A DNA stretch of 64,000 nucleotides, from NCBI GenBank assembly GCA_002559145.1, contig NTXX01000036.1, positions 129,142 through 193,141 of the forward strand. The letters are read 5' to 3'. The notes beneath the pieces were generated by a model, which made no database searches, was not told the DNA's origin, and saw only the letters and a list, made by a program, of their open reading frames with translations. The stretch comes from Bacillus sp. AFS006103 (GTDB taxonomy: Bacteria; Bacillota; Bacilli; Bacillales; Cytobacillaceae). Numbering within the stretch: position 1 is the stretch's first letter; each line of letters opens with the position of its first letter. A program made the position numbers and the translations under genes. Below are positions 26,531 to 36,012 of this stretch, piece after piece.

Positions 26531-27094
26531 CTATAAAAGGGGTTTAATTGCCGAACTGTGAGCCAATTTATGAGCAATATAATAAATGACAAAAAAGAAT
26601 GGAAATGAAAAAATGGAGTTCCACCCAGGATATGTATAGTAACCTAACCATAAGAATAAAGGTTCGGCTAGAAATGCTGTCACCCCTGCAAAGATTAACC
26701 CTTTAATGATCGGACTTGCCTGAGGCTTGATTTGTAAATAGAACATAATTGTAACTGGCATAAGTGCAAAATCCCATGCAATATAGTCTGGGATTAACGG
26801 AATTAATTTGTTATAGTATCTCCAAAGTCCCAGAGTTACCCCAACATAATCCAACCATGAAGAGATAAGCATTGCCCACAACCCAGCTAACATTAAGCGG
26901 GTTGAACTCTCTTTATTCCTGAAAATAAACCAAACTATCCACGGAACCACTGTTAAAAACAATGTCGTCATCCACCCGAAGGAGAATAGAATATCCTTTA
27001 GCCAAATTTCGCTCAATCTAGAGTGAGCATCATCAATCGCTTTATACTGCTCATTTATTAATTTTTGTATATGATCGGAAGGACTTATCTTCAT
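26531..27094 (-). CDS. CBO0543-family membrane protein
   Basis: 187 residues with about five membrane segments and the family pattern LRYYNKLIPLIPDYIAWDFA-like core (here GLWRYYNKLIPLIPDY, WDFALMPVTIMFYLQ) followed by EPLFLWLGYY. CBO0543 proteins are common in spore-forming Firmicutes and have no assigned function. Single gene, ribosome site GGAG. Confidence 0.8.
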   Translation of the reverse strand: MKISPSDHIQKLINEQYKAIDDAHSRLSEIWLKDILFSFGWMTTLFLTVVPWIVWFIFRNKESSTRLMLAGLWAMLISSWLDYVGVTLGLWRYYNKLIPLIPDYIAWDFALMPVTIMFYLQIKPQASPIIKGLIFAGVTAFLAEPLFLWLGYYTYPGWNSIFSFPFFFVIYYIAHKLAHSSAIKPLL

Positions 27095-27367
27095 TAGGGA
27101 CTCCTTATTTTTTTCTTATAATTCCCTCTTTCCTCCTTATTATCATTTTTCTTTGTAACGACATAAAGACGATATAACTTAGTGAAAATGAAATTAGAAT
27201 TTTTTATAGGATAGAAATACCTTTCTTATTAAGTCTGTAGGTTTTTGTTATAATTGAGATAACATTTGGAAAATTTATGCTAATAGAAGTTTCAAGGATT
27301 ATTGAGTTGGGTTAAGAATAGTTGAATCTAATAATAGTAGAATAGTAGAAAACTGGAGGGGTCTTTT

Positions 27368-27526
27368 ATGATGAATTCTTTTATTCCTTTAATTACCTTT
27401 TTGCCACTAATCATCCTAGCATTTGTTGTTAGATGGGTTTATCAAATTAAAAAAAATAGTGAAATTCAAGTGGAGCAAAACAAACAAATAATCTCGCTTT
27501 TGCAAAATAAAGATAGTAGTAAGTAA
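27368..27526 (+). CDS. Small single-pass membrane protein, 52 residues
   Basis: ATG 27368 (or 27371) is preceded by GGAGGGG. The protein is MMNSFIPLITFLPLIILAFV, a basic stretch (RWVYQIKK), then a polar helix (SEIQVEQNKQIISLLQNKD). One membrane segment plus a coiled-coil-like tail resembles the DUF4083 kind of small Bacillus proteins. It has no neighbours in tight spacing. Function unknown. Confidence 0.65.
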   Translation: MMNSFIPLITFLPLIILAFVVRWVYQIKKNSEIQVEQNKQIISLLQNKDSSK

Positions 27527-27661
27527 CTATTTTAGATCTAAAAAAGACGTCTGACATAAGGTCCCATTCGGTTTTTTGTGAACAAGTACGTTGTTTAAAT
27601 AACTCCTTCCTTTGGAACCTTTGGAAATATGTTTCGTCTCTTATTAAAAGGGGGCAAAAGA

Positions 27662-28150
27662 TTGAAAATTAAACTTGGGACCATTTTATTGATTCTCTCG
27701 CTCTTTCTCACGGCTTGTAACATTGGAGTAGACCCGAAGGAGCATTTAGGTGAAATTTATAGCGTTGCGTTGGACTCCATCATGGAAAAGGACGAGGCAT
27801 TGAGTAGTGATATGAAATTCATTGCGATTGATATGAGTAATTTCGACGATGGATTAAGTGAAAAGGAAAAAAAAGATATACTTATCTTTTTCAAAGAGAA
27901 GTATAAAGTGGAGGTAATGGATGCGACTTTTGAGGAACTGAAAGAAAAAGGATTCTATGATCCCGATAAAATGTCTTTGACTGGTGTCCTTCTAAGGATT
28001 GAGAAAATTGATTTTAAATGGAATCATAATGTTTTCTTTGAAGGTTCTAAATATCGATCAGGATTAGGTGCAATTGGTATGGAAGGTACGGTCCACTACA
28101 CAGATGGTACTTGGCAATTGAAAGAGTCGAAAGAGACCTGGATAAGTTAA
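27662..28150 (+). CDS. Hypothetical lipoprotein
   Basis: 162 residues from the TTG at 27662, chosen because AAAAGGGGG lies upstream; a longer ATG frame from 27629 lacks a site. The signal LGTILLILSLFLTAC ends in a lipobox cysteine at about residue 19, so the protein should be anchored outside the membrane. The mature part has alternating acidic helices (KEKKDILIFFKEKYKVEVMD) and a C-terminal beta region. I do not recognise a domain with known function. It is followed by the Eis-like gene at 40 bases. Confidence 0.72.
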   Translation: MKIKLGTILLILSLFLTACNIGVDPKEHLGEIYSVALDSIMEKDEALSSDMKFIAIDMSNFDDGLSEKEKKDILIFFKEKYKVEVMDATFEELKEKGFYDPDKMSLTGVLLRIEKIDFKWNHNVFFEGSKYRSGLGAIGMEGTVHYTDGTWQLKESKETWIS

Positions 28151-28189
28151 TTTAATAATTTACAGTTCGCGAAAAGGGGACGGAGCTTC

Positions 28190-29365
28190 ATGCTGGTTAG
28201 AGAACTGACAGAAAAGGATTACATAGAATCACTGAAACTTTCTGAGTATGCGTTTCAATATAAGGTTCCGGAATCAGAGATACCAGCTAGATTAGAACGA
28301 TTGCGAAACCATAAAGTTTTAGGGATATGGGACGAGGACATACTCGCTGCCAAACTACATATTTATCCGCTTAGTATTTACATGAAGGATGCGGAATGGA
28401 AAATGGGCGGCATCGCAGGAGTTGCTACATACCCGGAATATAGACGAAACGGTTATGTAAACACACTCATGATTGATTCCTTAGAACATATGCGAAATAA
28501 TCATCAGATTGTCTCACTTTTACACCCGTTTGATATTTCCTTTTATCGAAAATATGGATGGGAGATCTTAAATGAAACGAAAAAAGTCACGATTGAAAAA
28601 ATGAACTTAAGGTTCCTCGAACCCCAGCAAGGTTTCATAAGAAGATTTTCAAGAGAGACTCATAATGAAGATATCGAAAAAGTTTATCAACAATATTCCG
28701 CTCAATTTACAGGGATGTTAAAACGTGAGACCTATTGGTGGAAACAACATGTTTATGATAAAGATTCGCAGATGGCAGTCTATTATCAACCCAACAAAGA
28801 GGCAATGGGCTATATGCTTTACCATATGAAGGACAGTAAAATGGAGGTGCAGGAGCTGGTTGCTCTTGACCATGAAGCGAGAGTTGGTCTGTGGAATTTC
28901 ATTTGCCAGCACGATTCCATGGTCGGTACCGTAACGATTCATCTTGCCAGTCAAGATCCTTTCCCTTATTTTCTGCAGCAGCCCAACGTGAAAATAGAGT
29001 TGCACCCTTATTTTATGGCAAGGGTCGTCGATGCCGAGGAATGTCTGCGGAGATTTCCGTTTCTACTTGAAAATGAGCCTCTATTCCTGCATTTTGAAGA
29101 TTCGCATGCACCTTGGAATAATGGGAGCTATTTACTTGGTAAGGGAGACCTAAAGGTGTTTAAAGAAAAAGTCGGAGGTCAATGTGTTCATCCTCCTAAA
29201 AAAGGGATTCGCTTAAATATCAATTCCCTTTCCGCAATTCTATTTGGTTACAAAAGGCCGATAGAGCTTTATGAAATGGGCTACCTGAAAGGATCCAAGC
29301 CTGAAATTGAAATTTTTGAAAAAAAGGTCCCGGCACTGAAATCATCATTTATTGATTTCTTTTAA
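28190..29365 (+). CDS. Eis-like GNAT N-acetyltransferase
   Basis: 391 residues. N-terminal GNAT domain: GGIAGVATYPEYRRNGYVNT holds the acetyl-CoA-binding R/Q-x-x-G-x-G/A-type loop (about residues 80-100), and HPFDISFYRKYGWE the family motif. A second degenerate GNAT domain follows, then a C-terminal SCP2-like domain (about 290-391). This is the three-part Eis layout; known Eis enzymes acetylate aminoglycosides or other amines at several positions, acting as hexamers. The substrate here is unknown. Ribosome site AAAAGGGGA. Confidence 0.88.
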   Translation: MLVRELTEKDYIESLKLSEYAFQYKVPESEIPARLERLRNHKVLGIWDEDILAAKLHIYPLSIYMKDAEWKMGGIAGVATYPEYRRNGYVNTLMIDSLEHMRNNHQIVSLLHPFDISFYRKYGWEILNETKKVTIEKMNLRFLEPQQGFIRRFSRETHNEDIEKVYQQYSAQFTGMLKRETYWWKQHVYDKDSQMAVYYQPNKEAMGYMLYHMKDSKMEVQELVALDHEARVGLWNFICQHDSMVGTVTIHLASQDPFPYFLQQPNVKIELHPYFMARVVDAEECLRRFPFLLENEPLFLHFEDSHAPWNNGSYLLGKGDLKVFKEKVGGQCVHPPKKGIRLNINSLSAILFGYKRPIELYEMGYLKGSKPEIEIFEKKVPALKSSFIDFF

Positions 29366-29426
29366 GTTATGCGTTAATGCAAAGCAAGGGGGGCTAAGGA
29401 TAGACAGGGGGTTAAATATGATGATA

Positions 29427-29620
29427 GCCTCGTGAACAAGAGAAATGTCTTTCATAAAGCGGAATGAAGGACAAAATTCGCCTCGTGAACAAGAGAAATG
29501 TTCTTCATAAGCGGAATGAAGGACAAAAAATGCCTCGTGAACAAGAGAAATGTCCTTCATAAGCGGAATGAAGGACAAAATTCGCCTTAGGAACAAGAGA
29601 AATGTCCTTCATATTGTTCA
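29427..29620. repeat. Tandem 52-bp repeat array A
   Basis: Units begin GCCTCGTGAACAAGAG at 29427, 29479 and 29532, with a diverged fourth (GCCTTAGGAAC) at 29584; spacing is 52, 53 and 52. Each unit contains TGTCCTTCAT-AAGCGGA-ATGAAGGACA or a slight variant, which forms a 10-bp hairpin. The same hairpin, reverse-complemented, recurs in array B at 38108-38315. Confidence 0.8.
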
Positions 29621-29689
29621 ATCAGGGAAAGATACTCCATAACGGTATTGTATGTATGTCTATTAAAAAACAAAGTTTACGAAATAGTC

Positions 29690-29723
29690 TTAACTAAACA
29701 CCAGCTCTTTTTCGCTTAGACCA
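29690..29723. repeat. 34-bp direct repeat: duplicated 3' end of mqo (left copy)
   Basis: Bases 29690-29723 match 35979-36012 with one mismatch. In the right copy they are the last codons and stop of mqo ([14 protein letters not shown] on the minus strand), and the left copy encodes the same peptide and stop. The left copy has no other mqo sequence beside it. The urease operon and urea transporter lie between the copies. Confidence 0.8.
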
Positions 29724-29730
29724 CACAAGT

Positions 29731-29786
29731 AGTGCCTGACACCCAATGCATTAAAGTATTAACGCATTGGGTGTTAGGCACTTTTT
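29731..29786. repeat. Palindromic intergenic repeat, copy 3
   Basis: AGTGCCTGACACCCAATGCA and its complement TGGGTGTTAGGCACT, 24-base arms with a 4-base loop, followed on the plus strand by T6. It is close kin to the element at 1695-1753. It sits just downstream of ureD, and may help to end that operon. Confidence 0.7.
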
Positions 29787-29789
29787 TCA

Positions 29790-30614
29790 TTAATATTTTC
29801 TAAGAAAGCTGGGGGTTGTATCAAACCATTCGTGACTAATCATGTGATGAACATTCTTAAATATTCTTTCAATTTCCTGTGTTGAGTTTGCTAAAACCCG
29901 TATGGTAAATCCCTTTACAGCTAATTGGGATAATCCAACTTTATAGGTATTCGTTTTTGATTGGATCACATGATATAACCGATCCAGTAGCTCAGCGTTA
30001 GTTTGTTCCCCGATAACCAGCATAGAGCCCAAGTGAGAAAACCCCTCCATAAGTCCAATTGTTTCCATATTATGGTCCCCTGGACTTAACTTAATATGAT
30101 CATAAGTCACAAGTTCTTGATCCATGTAGATTTCATTCATTAATTGAAGCCGGTCATAGCTAAATCTTTTCCCATCTGGAGACCAGCCGGGCGTAATGAT
30201 GTCTGAATAAAGAAACGTAGCACCTTTTTCCATATGGATGACATTTTTTTGTTTATATCGTGCTTGTCGATAGGCAATCAAAGGATCGGGGATATATTCC
30301 AACAAGCTGCCTTTCTTTAAAAAGATTTCCGTTTCCTGATATGCATGGGTATTGGGGGTTCGATACACTTTCGTTGCAGACTGTGTCGTTAATGTGAGTT
30401 TAGCCTGTTTCTCTAATGAAATTTGCATGCGGTATCGATCACCATCTAAATAGCCTCCCCCTGGGTTTAAAATATAATAGCAGACCTGTCCCGAGTCGTT
30501 GTGATAAATAGGGCGCATTACTTTCAATGCGCCCTGGTAATATACACTTTTTGCAACTGTCTTTCCTTTTCGATTTTCGACAGCTAAACGTAATTCTCCT
30601 GTCCAGCCGGTCAT
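29790..30614 (-). CDS. ureD: Urease accessory protein UreD (UreH)
   Basis: 274 residues matching UreD: MTGWTGELRLAVENRKGK at the N-terminus, the conserved YILNPGGGYLDGDRY, LTLTTQSATKVYRTP, and PDPLIAYRQARYKQK. UreD binds apo-urease and, with UreF and UreG, forms the complex that carbamylates the active-site lysine and inserts nickel. It is the last gene of the operon, 1 base after ureG, in the cytoplasm. Length is normal. The terminal position (ABCEFGD) is the arrangement known in several Bacillus species. Confidence 0.95.
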   Translation of the reverse strand: MTGWTGELRLAVENRKGKTVAKSVYYQGALKVMRPIYHNDSGQVCYYILNPGGGYLDGDRYRMQISLEKQAKLTLTTQSATKVYRTPNTHAYQETEIFLKKGSLLEYIPDPLIAYRQARYKQKNVIHMEKGATFLYSDIITPGWSPDGKRFSYDRLQLMNEIYMDQELVTYDHIKLSPGDHNMETIGLMEGFSHLGSMLVIGEQTNAELLDRLYHVIQSKTNTYKVGLSQLAVKGFTIRVLANSTQEIERIFKNVHHMISHEWFDTTPSFLRKY

Positions 30615-30615
30615 T

Positions 30616-31227
30616 CTAAGCCAATCCCTTTAAAAGGGTATCCTGCTTGATCCAGTTGATGACCTCATCCAGCCCCGAATTATTCTTTAAATTTGTAAAG
30701 ACAAACGGTTTATCCCCACGAAATACCTTTGTATCTGATTCCATTACTTCTAAGCTTGCGCCAACAAAAGGAGCTAAATCTGTTTTATTTATAATAAATA
30801 AATCAGATTTAATCATTCCCTGTCCGCCTTTTCTGGGAATTTTTTCACCTTGGGCTACATCAATGATATAGATAGAAAAGTCAACTAACTCCGGGCTAAA
30901 GGTGGCCGCGAGATTATCTCCTCCACTTTCAACAAAAATAAGTTCAACATCCGGATGTTTTTCTTTTAGTTCATCGATGGCTGCAAAATTCATTGAGGCA
31001 TCTTCGCGGATGGCTGTATGAGGGCATCCACCTGTTTCAACACCGATGATACGATCAGAAGGTAACACTCCATTTTGCATAAGGAATTTAGCATCTTCCT
31101 TTGTATAAATATCATTTGTCACAACCGCCATGCTAATTTCTCCATCTAAATCACGGGTAATCTTCTCAATTAACAATGTTTTTCCTGCTCCAACAGGACC
31201 GCCAACGCCAATCTTTATCGGTTCCAT
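30616..31227 (-). CDS. ureG: Urease accessory GTPase UreG
   Basis: 203 residues. The P-loop [16 protein letters not shown] is at residues 7-22, the nickel-binding Cys-Pro-His in [15 protein letters not shown] near residue 67, and the conserved [15 protein letters not shown] follows. UreG hydrolyses GTP to drive nickel delivery from UreE to the urease active site. Start ATG with AAAGGACGG upstream, 16 bases after ureF. Complete. Confidence 0.97.
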   Translation of the reverse strand: MEPIKIGVGGPVGAGKTLLIEKITRDLDGEISMAVVTNDIYTKEDAKFLMQNGVLPSDRIIGVETGGCPHTAIREDASMNFAAIDELKEKHPDVELIFVESGGDNLAATFSPELVDFSIYIIDVAQGEKIPRKGGQGMIKSDLFIINKTDLAPFVGASLEVMESDTKVFRGDKPFVFTNLKNNSGLDEVINWIKQDTLLKGLA

Positions 31228-31243
31228 TTACATCCGTCCTTTC

Positions 31244-31942
31244 CTAAGACATAAAAATACGAATATTCACACGTTCATGCATCATTTGAGCTAATTCTAA
31301 ACCTGGAGACACAATGCCAAAATCCTCTTCATCCAATGCTTGAATCTTTTCCGTAGCCTTGGCTAAAGGGCCTTGAAACTCTTGGATAGTCTTTTGTCCA
31401 GCTGTTTGGCCTAACGGAATGGCTCGTACCGCATTTTGAACGAGACTTGAAAGGGTAGAGTATAAATAATAGAGAGTTGTGTTCTCTTGTGATACGCCAA
31501 GATGATGACCAATCATCGTAAAAACAATAGCCGGATGTCCAAAAGACTTTTTTTGTTGGATTCGTTCTCTATATTGGGCGAGTACTGGAATCTGGTATAA
31601 AGATTCCACAAGATTTAACATTCGTTCTCCCATTCTCTGTGTCCCATCTCGTGTTTCGCGCGGTAAATTCTGAACCATTAACATCCGATCTATTTTCCAC
31701 ACTTTTTCCATCTCGTCCTTCTCTAATGATTCATAAACGAAACGAGTGGCCAGCCCATCTGAAAAAACGAGAAGTTCATTTAAATAAACATGAAGCCACT
31801 TAGCAAACGTGACTTGGTCGTGGACAAGATTTTCTTGAATATAACTTTCCAGACCATATGAATGGCTAAAAGCACCTGTTGGAAAGTTAGAATCACAAAG
31901 TTGAAACAAGGATAGAGTTTTATCAATCATGACTATGGCCAA
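31244..31942 (-). CDS. ureF: Urease accessory protein UreF
   Basis: 232 residues in the annotated frame, all-helical. Conserved [20 protein letters not shown] and [15 protein letters not shown] identify UreF, which couples UreD to UreG and acts as a GTPase-regulating factor in urease maturation. The frame overlaps ureE by 20 bases; the ATG four codons in (31930) is an alternative start that shortens the overlap. Complete, cytoplasmic. Confidence 0.94.
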   Translation of the reverse strand: MAIVMIDKTLSLFQLCDSNFPTGAFSHSYGLESYIQENLVHDQVTFAKWLHVYLNELLVFSDGLATRFVYESLEKDEMEKVWKIDRMLMVQNLPRETRDGTQRMGERMLNLVESLYQIPVLAQYRERIQQKKSFGHPAIVFTMIGHHLGVSQENTTLYYLYSTLSSLVQNAVRAIPLGQTAGQKTIQEFQGPLAKATEKIQALDEEDFGIVSPGLELAQMMHERVNIRIFMS

Positions 31943-32387
31943 TATGCCGAAATGCCTGTTTCACTTTCCTGTCTTCACGTTTAAAAGGGATGTGTAACTC
32001 TTGAAGCAATTCTTCAACTAAGTAATCATATTGAACGAGCATGTCACCTTCTTCAAATTGAGCTGGAAGGTGGCGATTTCCCAATTGATGAGCAATGGTC
32101 CCCATTTCCTTCAAAGAGCGCGGGCTAATAACGAGTAAATCATCAGATAGAACATCGACAATAATCATATTTTTATCATCCATAAATAAAACATCACCAG
32201 CCACAAGATCTCGTGGATTTTTTAGTCGAATTCCGATCTCTTTGCCGTGGTCTGTTGTCACCCGCTGAATTCGTTTCACTAAATCTGAGCTTTCTAGATA
32301 TACCTTTTCCATATGTCGTTTTATAAGTTCTTCTTTTTCCATTTCTTCAATATTTGTTACGATACTTTCTACGATCATTGTTTTCAC
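31923..32387 (-). CDS. ureE: Urease nickel metallochaperone UreE
   Basis: 154 residues. N-terminal peptide-binding domain, then the nickel-binding domain with [20 protein letters not shown] and a central His (GNRHLPA). The C-terminus is short, RHIGHSHD, with three histidines rather than the long His-rich tail of Klebsiella UreE. It delivers nickel to UreG. It lies 1 base downstream of ureC. Confidence 0.94.
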   Translation of the reverse strand: MKTMIVESIVTNIEEMEKEELIKRHMEKVYLESSDLVKRIQRVTTDHGKEIGIRLKNPRDLVAGDVLFMDDKNMIIVDVLSDDLLVISPRSLKEMGTIAHQLGNRHLPAQFEEGDMLVQYDYLVEELLQELHIPFKREDRKVKQAFRHIGHSHD

Positions 32388-32388
32388 C

Positions 32389-34101
32389 TCAAAATAAGAA
32401 ATATCGTTGTCCCATTGGAACTACGTCTACAGGATCACAAGTAATGAGTTCCCCGTTTACTTTTACCTCATATGTTTGGGGATCTACTGAAATTTCAGGA
32501 GTTTCGGAATTAAGCTTCATATCCTTTTTAGTTAATTTTCGAATTCCGTGAACAGGGAGAATGATTTTTTCCAAGCCTAATTTCTCATGAACTTTATCAT
32601 CATAGGCTGCTTGAGAAATAAAGGTAATTGAGCTTTTTGACAGGGCTTTTCCTAATGTGGCGTACATCGGTCGATAAATAATCGGCTGAGGTGTTGGTAT
32701 AGATGCATTGGCATCACCCATTAAGCCTTGTACAGTAAAGCCATTTTTTAGGATAAGTTCAGGTTTCACGCCAAAAAACGCAGGATTCCAAAGGACAAGA
32801 TCAGCGATTTTTCCTACTTCCACAGAGCCAACATGATCCGAAATACCATGAGTAATTGCTGGATTGATGGTGAATTTGGCAATATAACGCTTTACACGGT
32901 TATTATCTGAAAGCTTGCTATCTCCTTGCATGGTTCCTCGTTGTTTTTTCATTTTATCTGCGGTTTGCCATGTACGTAAAATTACTTCCCCAACCCGTCC
33001 CATTGCTTGTGCATCCGAGCTGACCATACTAAATACGCCCATATCTTGTAGGATATCTTCTGCTGCAATCGTTTCCTTTCTAATTCGCGAATCAGCAAAG
33101 GCAATATCTTCTGGTACAGCGGGGTTCAAATGGTGGCAAACCATCAGCATGTCTAGATGTTCATCAATCGTATTCACGGTATAAGGCAAGGTGGGATTCG
33201 TAGAAGACGGAAGCACGTTCATGAATCCAGCCGATTTGATTAAATCAGGAGCATGACCACCGCCTGCACCTTCTGTATGGTACATGTGAATAACCCGATC
33301 TTTAATGGCTGCCATCGTATTCTCCACAAATCCACCTTCATTCAAGGTATCGGCATGAAGGGCTACTTGTACATCAAATTTGTCAGCTACTCTAAGTGAA
33401 TGGTCAATAGCCGAAGCGGTAGCTCCCCAGTCTTCATGAACTTTTAGTCCAATTGCACCTGCCCGTACCTGCTCTGCAAGCGGCTCTTCCGCTGCAGCTT
33501 GACCTTTCCCCGTAAAACCTAAGTTAATGGGCAGCCCTTCAGAGGCTTCAAGCATTCGATGAATATTCCATTCACCAGGAGAAACGGTTGTGGCTCTGGA
33601 CCCTGCAGTTGGACCGGTTCCTCCTCCAATCAGAGTAGTCACACCTGAAGTTAGTGCCGTATCAACTTGAGCAGGATTAATAAAGTGAACATGAGTATCA
33701 ATACCACCAGCGGTAATAATCATTCCCTCACCAGCAATAATTTCAGTGGAGGCTCCAATAACAATATCTACACCATCCATTACCAATGGATTCCCTGCTT
33801 TTCCAATTGCAGCAATAATCCCATCACGAATACCAATATCAGCTTTATAAATTCCGGTATAATCCAAAATAACGACGTTGGTAATCACCACATCCGGGAT
33901 CCCATCCCCACGGGTTACAAGGGGATGCTGTCCCATACCATCACGAATGACTTTCCCGCCGCCAAAAACGACTTCCTCGCCGTAAGTTGTAAGGTCTTTC
34001 TCAATTTGTATGATTAAGTTTGTATCTGCTAAGCGAATGGAATCACCAACTGTTGGTCCGTACATTTGGGCATATTGTTTTCTTGTCATTTTAAAGCTCA
34101 T
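32389..34101 (-). CDS. ureC: Urease subunit alpha (catalytic)
   Basis: 570 residues, the usual length. Active-site residues are all visible: His pair in [10 protein letters not shown], the carbamylated Lys in [11 protein letters not shown], His in [11 protein letters not shown], His in [15 protein letters not shown], the flap [11 protein letters not shown], and Asp in [12 protein letters not shown]. The enzyme hydrolyses urea to ammonia and carbamate with two nickel ions. The start overlaps the ureB stop by four bases (ATGA), so translation is coupled. The full set of accessory genes beside it implies an active enzyme. Confidence 0.98.
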   Translation of the reverse strand: MSFKMTRKQYAQMYGPTVGDSIRLADTNLIIQIEKDLTTYGEEVVFGGGKVIRDGMGQHPLVTRGDGIPDVVITNVVILDYTGIYKADIGIRDGIIAAIGKAGNPLVMDGVDIVIGASTEIIAGEGMIITAGGIDTHVHFINPAQVDTALTSGVTTLIGGGTGPTAGSRATTVSPGEWNIHRMLEASEGLPINLGFTGKGQAAAEEPLAEQVRAGAIGLKVHEDWGATASAIDHSLRVADKFDVQVALHADTLNEGGFVENTMAAIKDRVIHMYHTEGAGGGHAPDLIKSAGFMNVLPSSTNPTLPYTVNTIDEHLDMLMVCHHLNPAVPEDIAFADSRIRKETIAAEDILQDMGVFSMVSSDAQAMGRVGEVILRTWQTADKMKKQRGTMQGDSKLSDNNRVKRYIAKFTINPAITHGISDHVGSVEVGKIADLVLWNPAFFGVKPELILKNGFTVQGLMGDANASIPTPQPIIYRPMYATLGKALSKSSITFISQAAYDDKVHEKLGLEKIILPVHGIRKLTKKDMKLNSETPEISVDPQTYEVKVNGELITCDPVDVVPMGQRYFLF

Positions 34102-34436
34102 TGATTAGACCCTCTTTCAATGGAACCATCTGTTTTATTGTTAAATCCATATACTCGACGTTCTCCACCATAGGGAACTAATTCTACTTCTTTCTCATCA
34201 CCAGGTTCAAAACGAACGGCAGCTCCTGATGGAATGTTCAAGCGTTTCCCGAATCCTTCCTCTCTATTAAATTGGAGAGATTCATTTACTTCAAAAAAGT
34301 GAAAATGAGAACCGATTTGGATGGGACGGTCTCCTGTATTGGTTACAGAAATCCTTGATGTCGTTCTTCCGGCATTACAAATAATATCTTCTTCCTTTAA
34401 AAACAGCTGCCCTGGTTCCATTTCGATGTGTTCCAT
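34098..34436 (-). CDS. ureB: Urease subunit beta
   Basis: 112 residues. Contains [36 protein letters not shown] and [12 protein letters not shown], all diagnostic of UreB. Length is normal for the separate beta subunit. It lies 24 bases after ureA, with a GGAGGC ribosome site. Confidence 0.97.
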   Translation of the reverse strand: MEHIEMEPGQLFLKEEDIICNAGRTTSRISVTNTGDRPIQIGSHFHFFEVNESLQFNREEGFGKRLNIPSGAAVRFEPGDEKEVELVPYGGERRVYGFNNKTDGSIERGSNQ

Positions 34437-34460
34437 AAAGTTTTAGCCTCCTGTTCATTC

Positions 34461-34763
34461 TTATCGGATGGGATCATGTACCGTTACTAGTTTAGTTCCA
34501 TCAGGAAATGTAGCTTCTACTTGAATATCGTCAATGATTTCTGGAATGCCATTCATGACATCTTCGCGAGACAGGATGGTTGCACCAAATTCCATTAATT
34601 CGGCAACTGTTTTTCCATCCCTAGCACCTTCTAGTACTTCATAGGTAATTAGTGCAACAGCTTCTGGGTAATTTAATTTTAGGCCCCTTTCTTTTCGTCT
34701 TTTTGCAAGATCCGCTGCAACGACAATCATGAGCTTATCTATCTCTCGAGGTAATAATTGCAT
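34461..34763 (-). CDS. ureA: Urease subunit gamma
   Basis: 100 residues, starting [20 protein letters not shown]. Conserved [20 protein letters not shown] and [14 protein letters not shown] end ([20 protein letters not shown]). The start at 34763 has AAGGAGG 6 bases upstream and gives the standard 100-residue subunit; the frame runs further to 34784 without need. First gene of the operon, divergent from the urea transporter. Confidence 0.97.
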   Translation of the reverse strand: MQLLPREIDKLMIVVAADLAKRRKERGLKLNYPEAVALITYEVLEGARDGKTVAELMEFGATILSREDVMNGIPEIIDDIQVEATFPDGTKLVTVHDPIR

Positions 34764-34932
34764 GGTAAGCCTCCTTTTTTTCATATAATTTCCAAAGGGA
34801 TTTTTTATAATTAAGATAATACTAAGATGTAGTTATCTTTTTAGAAAAGCAAACATAAATAGCCTTTCCATATAGATTGGATTTAAACTTTTATTTTTTT
34901 CATTTGGAAGTTTTTTAAGGAGAAGTGTTTCG

Positions 34933-35895
34933 ATGCTAAAAGACAATAGTATTTATTTGCCAGATGAGGCTTACTTATCAAAGCGGGAAATTCCTTCAAT
35001 TATTTTGGCGTCGCTGAAAGGGGTCTCTCAAGTCATCTTTATTGAGAATGCTTTTTCTGGTGTCCTTATTCTAATCGCTATTACTCTTACTTCTTATGAA
35101 TTGGGAGTTATTGCTTTTTTGTCTTCTGTTGTCGGTACATTAATCGGAAAGTTTGGAGGGGCTAATGAAGAAAGTATAAATTCTGGTTTATACGGGTACA
35201 ATTCCGTGTTAACAGGCATTGCCCTTACATTATTTTTAACGGGGTCTTCTCGGTGGATTATTGCTTTATTAGGGGCAGTTATTGCGGCCATATTTGCAGC
35301 CATGATGGTGCATTTTATGAAAAATTCTGCACTTCCTATTCTTACTTTCCCATTTATCATCCTGACTTGGTTTATGGTATTAGTTTCGTACCGATTAAAC
35401 GTATTCCAATTAAGTAACTCCTTAGTGCCTCAAAGTTTATCGCACTGGAAACTAGATATTGCCGGTGAGGTAAATTGGACGGAGGGAATTTTTAATGGAA
35501 TTGGACAAATATTTTTTCTGGATAATACCCTATCTGGAGTGTTGCTGTTCCTTGCTGTATTTTGGGCAGGATGGAAACTCGGTCTTTATGCTGTAGTAGG
35601 AAACGCGGTTGCTTTACTCACGGCTTATGGACTTGGAGGAGAACACTCATTAATTTTACTAGGTCTATATGGCTATAATGCAATATTGGCATGTATGGCA
35701 GTCGCAACTGTATTTAGCACTGAAGATAATCGTTTTAAGAGTATTTCGGGGATTGCAGCTGCTTGTTTAACAGTCCCGCTTACTGCTAGTACCAGTACCT
35801 GGCTTTTACCATATGGGCTTCCTGCTTTAACTATGCCTTTTGTCCTCAGTACTTGGCTTTTTCTAGGGGCGAGAAAAGTTTTGCCAACATTGTAA
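34933..35895 (+). CDS. Urea transporter, UT family
   Basis: 320 residues, 10 or so membrane segments with a clear internal duplication: GVSQVIFIENAFSGVLIL (about 34-52) mirrors GIGQIFFLDNTLSGVLLFL (about 190-208), and LPILTFPFI mirrors LPALTMPFV, the paired urea-selectivity motifs. This is a channel-like urea transporter of the UT/Yut family. It shares a 169-base divergent promoter region with ureA, so it supplies substrate to urease. The ribosome site is AAGGAGAAG. Confidence 0.93.
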   Translation: MLKDNSIYLPDEAYLSKREIPSIILASLKGVSQVIFIENAFSGVLILIAITLTSYELGVIAFLSSVVGTLIGKFGGANEESINSGLYGYNSVLTGIALTLFLTGSSRWIIALLGAVIAAIFAAMMVHFMKNSALPILTFPFIILTWFMVLVSYRLNVFQLSNSLVPQSLSHWKLDIAGEVNWTEGIFNGIGQIFFLDNTLSGVLLFLAVFWAGWKLGLYAVVGNAVALLTAYGLGGEHSLILLGLYGYNAILACMAVATVFSTEDNRFKSISGIAAACLTVPLTASTSTWLLPYGLPALTMPFVLSTWLFLGARKVLPTL

Positions 35896-35917
35896 CTACA
35901 TACATTTTTGCCCACGC

Positions 35918-35965
35918 AAAAACACCTCCGATAAATGTAAAGTGTAACATTTAGGAGGTGTTTTC
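35918..35965. terminator. Bidirectional terminator between urea transporter and mqo
   Basis: AAAACACCTCC and GGAGGTGTTTT are perfect 11-base arms; the inner AAATGT/ACATTT also pairs. It works on either strand, ending both convergent genes. Confidence 0.8.
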
Positions 35966-35978
35966 TATTGTTTTATAT

Positions 35979-36012
35979 TTAACTAAAGACCAGCTCTTTT
36001 TCGCTTAGACCA
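35979..36012. repeat. 34-bp direct repeat: mqo 3' end (right copy)
   Basis: The last codons and stop of mqo. It matches 29690-29723 with a single mismatch, in the same orientation, 6,289 bases away, with the urease genes and the urea transporter between. Confidence 0.8.

Noticed and set aside
29345..29596. 83-codon minus-strand frame with repeated residues
   Set aside because: It is the translation of the tandem 52-bp repeats, not a protein gene.
34764..34932. TnrA/GlnR nitrogen-control site between ureA and the urea transporter
   Set aside because: Expected from B. subtilis urease control, but no convincing TGTNA-N7-TNACA match was found in the 169 bases.
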